The translations under genes and the position numbers were made by a program. This document shows positions 1 to 4,672 of a stretch of 5,235 bases of DNA, piece after piece (position 1 is the first letter of the stretch; each line of letters opens with the position of its first letter). This DNA comes from Actinomycetota bacterium (GTDB lineage: Bacteria > Actinomycetota > Thermoleophilia > Gaiellales > Gaiellaceae), in assembly GCA_003136795.1 (NCBI GenBank), contig PLDP01000222.1, positions 14,931-20,165 on the forward strand. The letters are read 5' to 3'. The notes below the pieces were generated by a model that was not told the origin of the DNA, did not search any database, and saw nothing but the letters and a program-made list of their open reading frames with translations.

Positions 1-20
1 GGCTTCGGCTTCGGCTTCGG
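1..20. repeat. Tandem GGCTTC hexamers (Pro-Lys-type tail)
   Basis: Three head-to-tail copies of GGCTTC plus GG at the window edge encode, on the minus strand, alternating Pro and Lys in the C-terminal tail of the DUF3494 protein. The array may continue beyond the window. Such short coding repeats are prone to length change. Confidence 0.7.
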
Positions 21-851
21 AGCGACCGTCGTTGTCGTCGCAGCGGTCGTGGTTGTCGTCGCTGCGGCAGTCGTGGTCGCGGCAGTCGTCGTGGCAGTCG
101 TCGTGGCAGGTGCCGTGGCGCATGCCGACGAGGTGATCGTGTTCGTGTCGAGCGTCACCGCGCCGTTCCGGGCCAGCACGCGCCCGTCGACGGTAGCGCC
201 GGTCGTGACGGTGATGCTCGTCAGGGCGATGATCGTCCCACGGAAGCTCGAGCCGGTGCCGATCGTCGCGGAGCTACCGATCTGCCAGAACACGTTGCAG
301 GCCTGTGCGCCGTTGATCAGGTTGACCGAGCTGCCGGAACCGGTGGTGAGTGCAGATCCGGCCTGGAAGACGAATACGGCATTCGGGTCGCCTGCCGCAT
401 CCAGCGTCAGGGCGCCCGAGAGGCCAATTGTCGAGGCGGAGTTGTAGACGCCGGCTTTCAACGTCAGCCCCGCGAGGTCGGCGGCGATCGGAGTTGTCGG
501 ACTTTCACCGGCGGCGGTGTTGTAGGCAGTGACGAGATCGTTCTGCGCCTGCTGCGTGACCGCGTCACCGGCGTGATTCGTCCCGTGCACGGTCATCAAC
601 GACGCGCCAGTGATCGTCGTGGTCGGATACGTGCCGATGTCACCGCTGACCGTGGTCGGCCCGGTGTTGGTGATCCCGGCGCCGGCCAGCACCGAGAAGC
701 TGCCGCTCGCACCGAGCGGAACCGCTGACGGTGCGGCACCGGCAACGCCGGTGACCATCAGGACGGCGAGCAAACCGAGCGCGAACAATCCGACTGCCGT
801 CGCGTTCGAGCGCCGCCGCAGGGCGCGCAATACGAACTCGAAACGGTTCAT
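1..851 (-). CDS. Secreted DUF3494 ice-binding-like/adhesin protein, 3' end cut by window edge
   Basis: The reading frame starts at ATG 851-849 and stays open to base 1 (283 complete codons), so the C-terminus lies outside. Residues 1-39 form a signal peptide: a basic n-region with an RRR cluster, a hydrophobic stretch around residues 19-36, and an AGA|AP-type cleavage site. Residues about 42-244 read as a DUF3494 beta-solenoid: FSVLAGAGITNTGPTTVSGD near the start, AVFVFQAGS in the middle, then ACNVFWQIGSSATIGTGSSF and GRVLARNGAVTLDTNTIT. C185 and C244 could form a disulfide. Residues 245-283 are a Thr/Ala-rich linker passing into a Pro-Lys repeat, typical of a wall-spanning or surface-exposed stalk. 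Members of this family bind ice, and some act as extracellular adhesins; true ice binding cannot be told from sequence. A strong Shine-Dalgarno (GGGGAAGGA) lies 6 bases before ATG. It is the last visible gene of a minus-strand series, 67 bp after the ANTAR gene. Confidence 0.86.
   Translation of the reverse strand, partial: MNRFEFVLRALRRRSNATAVGLFALGLLAVLMVTGVAGAAPSAVPLGASGSFSVLAGAGITNTGPTTVSGDIGTYPTTTITGASLMTVHGTNHAGDAVTQQAQNDLVTAYNTAAGESPTTPIAADLAGLTLKAGVYNSASTIGLSGALTLDAAGDPNAVFVFQAGSALTTGSGSSVNLINGAQACNVFWQIGSSATIGTGSSFRGTIIALTSITVTTGATVDGRVLARNGAVTLDTNTITSSACATAPATTTATTTAATTTAAATTTTTAATTTTVAPKPKPK
82..109. repeat. 12-bp tandem repeat in the Thr/Ala linker of the DUF3494 gene
   Basis: GCAGTCGTCGTG occurs at 82-93 and 94-105, with a partial third copy (GCAG) at 106-109. 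Less regular relatives extend down to about base 27. On the minus strand the repeats encode the Thr/Ala-rich linker, so this is a coding low-complexity repeat and not a separate element. Confidence 0.7.
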
Positions 852-923
852 AGTAGGTCCTTCCCCTTGGGCGAGCTGTACGCCGGTCACGACTCATCGT
901 CGTCCGACTCGCTCCGACCTACT
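852..923 (-). promoter_or_regulatory. Possible structured RNA junction between the ANTAR and DUF3494 genes
   Basis: In the minus-strand transcript three nested pairings can be drawn. The outer stem is a perfect 8-bp pairing of AGUAGGUC (923-916) with GACCUACU (859-852). A middle stem pairs 912-907 with 876-871 (five Watson-Crick pairs plus one G-U). An inner hairpin pairs ACGAC (903-899) with GUCGU (893-889) around a 5-nt loop. The outer 5' arm contains the ANTAR stop codon (921-919). The outer 3' arm overlaps the end of the downstream Shine-Dalgarno and reaches the base before AUG. This arrangement would suit translational coupling or a regulated leader. It is a hand-drawn fold, and an 8-bp match within about 75 nt can arise by chance. 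Confidence 0.35.
858..866 (-). promoter_or_regulatory. Shine-Dalgarno of the DUF3494 gene
   Basis: On the minus strand the sequence is GGGGAAGGA, followed by 6 bases and then ATG at 851. This is the best ribosome-binding site in the window and fixes the start of the DUF3494 gene. Its 3' end (858-859) is part of the possible stem described for 852-923. Confidence 0.75.
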
Positions 924-1590
924 CTGCTGAGGGCGGGCCTTGGGCGGCCTCGAGCATTGAGATACCGCCATTTGATTCTAGCACGGGGCTGAATTGGCTC
1001 TCCGGTCCGGCTGCAGACGGCACGAGCAGGAGATGGCTTTCGACGACCGCGCCTGCAACGTCGGCGAGCTTGCGCCCGTTTCGCTGGGAATGGTCGCGCA
1101 GCAGCTCAAACGCACGGGCAGCGTCGACCGAGTTGCGTGCCATCAGGATTCCCTTCGCCTGCTCGATCACGGCCCTTCGGCCGAACGCTCCCTGGAGGTT
1201 GTGGAACTCGGCGAATCTCTGCAGGGTGATGTCGATCGCGCTCTGCAGCTCCTCGGGGCTCGTGTCGACGATGTAGGCGAACACGCCGCGCTTCGCCGCT
1301 TCAAGCACATAGGTGGGGTCGCTCGCGGACAGGAGTGCGATCACCGGGCAGAACGCCTCACGGACGATCTCGGCGATCAGCGTCAGGGCGTGCTCGGACG
1401 AGAGGCCCAGCCCGACGAGGGCAACATCGGGACGCTCACGCGCGGTGACCGCCGCGACTTCTCTGACGTCGACCTCGCGAGCGATCACATCGTGTCCGAG
1501 ACCGGTGACGACCTGCGCGAGAAGCTCGAGCCGGTCGCGCCGCTCGTTCGCAATCAGGACACGCAGGTGCTGCACGGCAGGCTCGCTCAT
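919..1590 (-). CDS. ANTAR-domain regulator with degenerate receiver domain
   Basis: The protein has 223 residues. Residues 9-122 have a CheY-like receiver layout, but the acidic pocket is N15-E16 where most receivers have Asp-Asp/Glu. The phospho-acceptor position is Gly60 (PDVALVGLGL, where a D is expected), and the conserved Lys near the end is replaced (AYIVD). It is therefore unlikely to be phosphorylated in the usual way. Residues about 125-190 are an ANTAR RNA-binding domain: QRFAEF, then RAVIEQAKGILMAR, AFELLRDHSQRNGRKLADVA and VVESHLLL, which match the family's three-helix core. ANTAR proteins bind nascent RNA hairpins and act as antiterminators. The C-terminal 33 residues are low in structure. 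No good Shine-Dalgarno precedes ATG 1590; the only AAAGG is 15 bases away and lies in a small hairpin. The gene follows GreA by 40 bp and precedes the DUF3494 gene by 67 bp. Confidence 0.9.
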   Translation of the reverse strand: MSEPAVQHLRVLIANERRDRLELLAQVVTGLGHDVIAREVDVREVAAVTARERPDVALVGLGLSSEHALTLIAEIVREAFCPVIALLSASDPTYVLEAAKRGVFAYIVDTSPEELQSAIDITLQRFAEFHNLQGAFGRRAVIEQAKGILMARNSVDAARAFELLRDHSQRNGRKLADVAGAVVESHLLLVPSAAGPESQFSPVLESNGGISMLEAAQGPPSAE

Positions 1591-1595
1591 GGTCG

Positions 1596-1610
1596 AAAGG
1601 CTACGCCTTT
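1596..1610. repeat. Short perfect inverted repeat before the ANTAR gene
   Basis: AAAGGC-TAC-GCCTTT is a perfect 6-bp inverted repeat with a 3-bp centre in the 40-bp gap between GreA and the ANTAR gene, ending 5 bp before the ANTAR start. It has no U-run on either strand, so it is a poor intrinsic terminator. It could be a small RNA hairpin or a protein-binding palindrome. It occludes the only Shine-Dalgarno-like bases in the gap. Confidence 0.35.
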
Positions 1611-1630
1611 AGGGGAGCTCGCGGGCGACT

Positions 1631-2104
1631 TTAGTAACGCTGAACGGCTAGGAGCTTGAAATGGCGGCGGCCCTTGGGCGTCAGTACCTCGACCGTGTCG
1701 CCGGGGCGGCGACCGACGAGGGCACGCCCGACCGGCGACTCGACCGAAAGGCGCCCGCGCGCGAGGTTCGACTCCGCTGAGCTGACCAGCTCGAAATGAC
1801 TGTGCACGCCGGTGTCGAGATCCTCGACGTCGGTTGCAGTGCCGATCACTGCGCCCGCGCGCGGTAGTTCGTCCGGCTCGATCACGTGCGCGGTTGCAAG
1901 CCGCTCCTCGAGCAGCTCGATGCGGCGGTCGAGGAGGTCCTGGTCGCGCTGCTTGTCGAGGTACTCGCCGACGTCGCCGGCGTCTCCCGCGAGCAGCATC
2001 GAGTCGCTCAACCTGCCCTCACTCTCGGTGTGGGCTGCGCGCAAGCGCGCCAGCTCCTGTTCGATCTGCTGTTTCCCCTCGGGGGTGAGGTACTGCTGGT
2101 CCAC
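1631..2104 (-). CDS. greA: GreA/GreB-family transcript-cleavage (elongation) factor
   Basis: The predicted product has 157 residues from GTG 2104, against 158 in E. coli GreA. It would enter the RNA polymerase secondary channel and stimulate cleavage of backtracked RNA. Residues 1-75 are the N-terminal coiled coil (YLTPEGKQQIEQELARLRAA onward, LLDRRIELLEERL near its end). Aligned without gaps to E. coli GreA from memory, the tip reads G40-D41-A-G-D44, so the essential Asp41 is kept and Glu44 is changed to Asp. Residues about 80-157 are the FKBP-like domain, with SPVGRALVG and GDTVEVLTPKG as signatures. The GTG start is preferred because it gives family length and numbering. An in-frame ATG at 2140 would add 12 residues (MRRAPAGATLKA) with no Shine-Dalgarno. 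Longer upstream extensions run into the MshEN gene. Spacing suggests co-transcription with the ANTAR gene 40 bp downstream. Confidence 0.88.
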   Translation of the reverse strand: MDQQYLTPEGKQQIEQELARLRAAHTESEGRLSDSMLLAGDAGDVGEYLDKQRDQDLLDRRIELLEERLATAHVIEPDELPRAGAVIGTATDVEDLDTGVHSHFELVSSAESNLARGRLSVESPVGRALVGRRPGDTVEVLTPKGRRHFKLLAVQRY

Positions 2105-2166
2105 CGCCTTGAGCGTCGCACCGGCCGGCGCGCGTCGCATCCGGCGAAACCCGTATGTGGGCCGGC

Positions 2167-2559
2167 TCAGGCCGCCGCGGGCCCGGGCCGTTCGAGCAGG
2201 GCGGCGATCGTGGCCTCTTGCTGGGCGATCCGGCGGTCGCGGTCGGCGAGCTCCGCCGTCAGCGCTTCGAGCCGTTCTCGCAGCGCCACCTCGACGACCG
2301 ACGAGCCCTTGCTCGCGGCGCGGCGCGCCTCGGTCTCCGCCGTCTTGCGGCCACTCTGGCTCACGCGCAGCTCGTCCCACTGCTCGCTGATCACCCCCGC
2401 GAGCCCGACGCGGGTGATGAAGCCGAGCTCGACGAGCACCTCTCCGAGCTTGCCACCGGTTTCGCGCTGTTGTTCCAGCGCCTCACGGAGCTGTTCGTCG
2501 GAGATGATCCCACGCTCGACGAAGATGTCGCCGAGCCGCCTTTTTGCCGCAGAGCCCAT
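2167..2559 (-). CDS. Stand-alone MshEN-type (GspE/PilB N-terminal) c-di-GMP-binding-like protein
   Basis: The protein has 130 residues from ATG 2559. Residues 8-31 (RLGDIFVERGII, then L24, L28 and Q31) and 37-60 (KLGEVLVELGFI, then L53, I57 and Q60) are two copies of the 24-residue MshEN motif RLGxx[LVI][VI]xxG[LVI][LVI]xxxxLxxxLxxQ, separated by the usual 5 residues (RETGG). In MshE-type ATPases this pair binds cyclic di-GMP. Small departures are F13 in the first motif, and K37 for Arg and I57 for Leu in the second. No ATPase domain follows: residues about 61-86 are a polar linker and about 88-124 a predicted coiled coil (ALRERLEALTAELADRDRRI), ending in a Pro/Ala tail. It may be a small effector that pairs with a partner through the coiled coil. 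The frame is open to 2994, but the added N-terminus is Arg/Pro-rich shadow sequence antisense to the GH99 gene. There is no clear Shine-Dalgarno. Confidence 0.84.
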   Translation of the reverse strand: MGSAAKRRLGDIFVERGIISDEQLREALEQQRETGGKLGEVLVELGFITRVGLAGVISEQWDELRVSQSGRKTAETEARRAASKGSSVVEVALRERLEALTAELADRDRRIAQQEATIAALLERPGPAAA

Positions 2560-2699
2560 TGTTCTCGGCGGGGGTATCGGGCCGTCTTGCGCGAACGCGA
2601 ATCCCTCGTTCGGTGGGACTCGGTATGGGAACGGGATGAGCCGTCCGGCCCATTGTCCGTCGAGCGGCAGTGGTAGATGATCGATGCGAACCCCCGCCA
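2560..2699. promoter_or_regulatory. Divergent intergenic region with inverted repeat beside both starts
   Basis: These 140 bp separate the divergent MshEN and GH99-like genes and must hold promoters for both. GGCGGGGGT (2567-2575) and its exact complement ACCCCCGCC (2690-2698) sit just upstream of the two start codons, so both genes begin with ACCCCCGC, a short spacer and CAATG. A weak plus-strand promoter candidate is TTGTCC (2653-2658), 17 bp, GATGAT (2676-2681), with 4 of 6 matches in each box. A second inverted repeat, CGAACG (2592-2597) and CGTTCG (2607-2612), has a 9-bp centre. None of these is proven to be functional. Confidence 0.4.
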
Positions 2700-3701
2700 A
2701 TGCGGCGACTTCTCCTCGGCATCTTGCTCGCCCTCTGTCTGCCTGTGTCTGCGCAGGCGGGCGTTCGCGTTTCCGCGTTCTACTACCCGTGGTACGGCAC
2801 ACCGTCGGAGGACGGCGCCTACATGCACTGGAACCAGCTCGGCCATCATCCGCCGAACGACATCGCGTCGTCGTACTACCCAGCGCGCGGTCTCTATTCG
2901 TCCTCCGACCAGCTCGTGATCGCCCAGCAGATGGACGAGATCCGCGCGGCGGGGATCGACGAGGTCGTCGTCTCGTGGTGGGGGCAGGGCTCACCCGAAG
3001 ACCAGCGCCTGCCCGCCGTCATCGTCGCGGCGCGCGCCGACGGGATCTCCGTCGCGGTGCACCTCGAGCCCTACAACGGCCGCAGCGTTGCGAGCACGAT
3101 CGCCGACATCGTGTACCTGCGCCACTGGGGGATCACCTCGTTCTACGTCTATCGCCCATTCGACATGGCGGTCGGCGACTGGGCGGCGGCAAAGAGCGCA
3201 TTGCATGCCGGTGGCGTGAAGCTGTACGCGCAGACCGCACTGGTCGGGGACGCGGCGAGCGCCGGCTTCGACGGTGTCTATACCTACGACATCGTCACCT
3301 ACGGCGGCGACAAGTTCAGCCGCCTCTGTGCAGAAGCGCACGCGCGCCACTTGATCTGCGCGCCCTCCGTGGGGCCGGGCTACGACGCGCGCCGCGGTAG
3401 CGGCGACCCGCGCCTGAAGCCGCGGCGAAACGGCGCGACCTACGACGCGATGTGGCGCGCGGCGATCGCGAGCGGCGCGGACCGCGTCACGATCACGTCC
3501 TTCAACGAGTGGCACGAAGGAACGCAGATCGAGCCGGCCGCGCCTGCGGCACGCCGCGGCGGCTACCGCTACCTGTCCTACAACGGCGCCTGGGGCCTGC
3601 ACGGCGGGCTCGCCGAGGACGCCTATCTCACACGCACGCGCTACTGGTCGGACGTCTTCCGCAGCACGTCGCCCGTGCAGCTGAAGAGCAAGGCCTCGTA
3701 G
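2700..3701 (+). CDS. Secreted GH99-like glycoside hydrolase (endo-alpha-mannosidase family)
   Basis: The protein has 333 residues from ATG 2700. Residues 1-20 are a signal peptide (MRRLLLGILLALCLPVSAQA) cut after AQA, so the enzyme acts outside the membrane. A GTG at 2670 would place 10 polar residues before the signal peptide and is less likely. The rest matches GH99 signatures in order: FYYPWYG (27-33), a DGAYMHWN segment (38-45), GLYSSSD (64-70), AGIDEVVVSWWGQG (84-97), HLEPYNGR (121-128) and ITSFNEWHEGTQIEPA (265-280). In characterised GH99 enzymes the FNEWHEG glutamates (here E270 and E273) are the catalytic pair, and the Glu of HLEPY (E123) is in the active site. GH99 enzymes cleave alpha-mannosidic linkages by a retaining, epoxide-type mechanism; the substrate here is not known. 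Bacterial proteins of this type are often annotated only as GH99-like. The gene stands alone on the plus strand, and its last 61 bp overlap the convergent HutF-like gene. Confidence 0.88.
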   Translation: MRRLLLGILLALCLPVSAQAGVRVSAFYYPWYGTPSEDGAYMHWNQLGHHPPNDIASSYYPARGLYSSSDQLVIAQQMDEIRAAGIDEVVVSWWGQGSPEDQRLPAVIVAARADGISVAVHLEPYNGRSVASTIADIVYLRHWGITSFYVYRPFDMAVGDWAAAKSALHAGGVKLYAQTALVGDAASAGFDGVYTYDIVTYGGDKFSRLCAEAHARHLICAPSVGPGYDARRGSGDPRLKPRRNGATYDAMWRAAIASGADRVTITSFNEWHEGTQIEPAAPAARRGGYRYLSYNGAWGLHGGLAEDAYLTRTRYWSDVFRSTSPVQLKSKAS

Positions 3702-4654
3702 ACCGCCGCCTCGTCGACGCCGCGCAGCTGCGGATGCTCGAGGTCGACGACCGCGTCCGGCCACACGTCGAGCCCGAGCGCAGCCGCGCCTTCGTCCGCG
3801 CCGAACGAGAGGAGGGCGTCGACGGAGATCACGCCGCGCTTGCCGGTCTGTCGCCGTGCGATGCCCTCGAGCTCACGCAGCTCCTCGAGCGGGTCGATGC
3901 GCACGTTCGAGTCGGAGCCGATGCACATGCCGATCTCGCGGTGGCAGACGCGTGCGACCGGCAGGAACCCGTCGCCGAGGTTCGCCTCGGTCGTCGGGCA
4001 CACGCAGATGCGCGAGCCGGTGTCGCGGAGCAGGTCGAGCTCGCCGCCGTCCGCATGCGTCGCGTGCACGACCGTCGAGGATGGTCCGAGGCAGCCCGAG
4101 CGCGCCAACAGCTCGATCGGACGCAGGCCGTGCTCGGCGAGGCACTCCTCGATCTCGCGCGGTTGCTCGTCGGCATGCACGTGCAAGGGCAGCTCGTGCT
4201 CGGCGGCGTACCGCCCGAGCTCCGTGAGGGCGTCGGCCGGGCAGGCGCGCACGGAGTGGGGGGCGACACCGACGCGGATGCCGGCGTCGCGCAGCGCCTC
4301 GAGCTCCCGCAGGTAGACGGCGACAGAGTCCTGGCGGAAGCGGGGGATGCCGCCGCGCAGGTAGCACGCGTACAGGCAGACGAAGGCGATCCCGGCCTCG
4401 TCCGCCGCGTCGGCCGCGGCTTTGGCCTCCTCGTGGCCGAGGTAGTGGAACTCTCCGACCGCCGTGTAGCCGTTTGCGCGCAGCTCGCGGTACACCTCGA
4501 GGTACTCGCTGCGGATCTCCGCGACGCTCAATGAGCCCGCCAGGGCGATCATCTCGTCGCGCCAGGCCCAGAAGTCGCCGCCGTGCCCACGGCCCCGCAA
4601 GGCGCGTTGAAAGGCATGGCAGTGGGCGTCGACGAATCCCGGCAGTGTCAGCAA
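3641..4654 (-). CDS. HutF-like amidohydrolase (formimidoylglutamate deiminase family), shortened at both ends
   Basis: The closest match by motif is HutF, which converts N-formimidoyl-L-glutamate to N-formyl-L-glutamate and ammonia in histidine breakdown. Signatures present, counted from the proposed TTG start (337 aa): LPGFVDAHCHAFQRALRG (4-21, metal ligands H11 and H13), FWAWRDEM (28-35), GVAPHSVRA (129-137), LHVHADEQ (157-164, H160 and E163), VVHATH (195-200, H197), CPTTEANLGDGF (219-230) and GSDSNVRIDPLEELRELEG (246-264, D248). The TIM-barrel metal and catalytic set is thus intact. Missing are roughly 45 N-terminal residues and the C-terminal strands, which normally make a beta-sandwich; HutF is usually about 450 aa. 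The TTG at 4654 has AGGA 8 bases upstream and is the best in-frame start. The frame stays open to 5095, but that part is antisense to the phosphatidyltransferase gene. No other hut gene is visible, so substrate assignment is inferred; a related deaminase is possible. Confidence 0.75.
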   Translation of the reverse strand: MLTLPGFVDAHCHAFQRALRGRGHGGDFWAWRDEMIALAGSLSVAEIRSEYLEVYRELRANGYTAVGEFHYLGHEEAKAAADAADEAGIAFVCLYACYLRGGIPRFRQDSVAVYLRELEALRDAGIRVGVAPHSVRACPADALTELGRYAAEHELPLHVHADEQPREIEECLAEHGLRPIELLARSGCLGPSSTVVHATHADGGELDLLRDTGSRICVCPTTEANLGDGFLPVARVCHREIGMCIGSDSNVRIDPLEELRELEGIARRQTGKRGVISVDALLSFGADEGAAALGLDVWPDAVVDLEHPQLRGVDEAAVYEALLFSCTGDVLRKTSDQ

Positions 4655-4672
4655 CCGGCATATCCTGTCAGC
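4646..4672. repeat. Direct repeat TGTCAGC flanking the hutF-like/phosphatidyltransferase start region
   Basis: TGTCAGC occurs at 4646-4652 and 4666-4672, a period of 20 bp (about two helical turns). The copies bracket the 18-bp gap between the proposed divergent starts at 4654 and 4673. This could be a paired operator or chance in GC-rich DNA. Confidence 0.25.

Noticed and set aside
49..447. 132-aa plus-strand frame beginning with a Val/Ala-rich stretch that looks like a membrane helix
   Set aside because: It is the antisense of the Thr/Ala linker and DUF3494 domain; the hydrophobic run is a by-product of ACG/GCC codons read backward.
1631..2380. 249-aa minus-strand version of GreA
   Set aside because: The extra N-terminus overlaps the MshEN coding region in another frame and is low-complexity; family length fits a start near 2104.
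2592..2612. CGAACG/CGTTCG inverted repeat as an actinobacterial LexA (SOS) box
   Set aside because: The known box has CGAAC and GTTCG about 4 bases apart; here the spacing is 11, so the match is not credible.
1886..2680. 264-aa plus-strand open frame, with neighbours at 994-1659 and 1812-2390
   Set aside because: These are shadows of GreA, MshEN and ANTAR genes in GC-rich DNA; Ser/Arg/Ala-rich with no recognisable domain.
2167..2994. Long minus-strand frame giving a 275-aa protein that includes the MshEN domain
   Set aside because: The first 145 residues are Arg/Pro-rich, lie antisense to the GH99-like signal peptide and active-site region, and show no family pattern. The domain begins at the Met at 2559.
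3690..3720. Search for an intrinsic terminator between the convergent genes
   Set aside because: No GC-rich hairpin followed by a T-run is present on either strand; the genes overlap instead.
3452..4534. 360-aa plus-strand open frame
   Set aside because: It is antisense to the HutF-like gene, whose motifs are clear; the plus-strand translation has only skewed Arg/Ala/Val composition.
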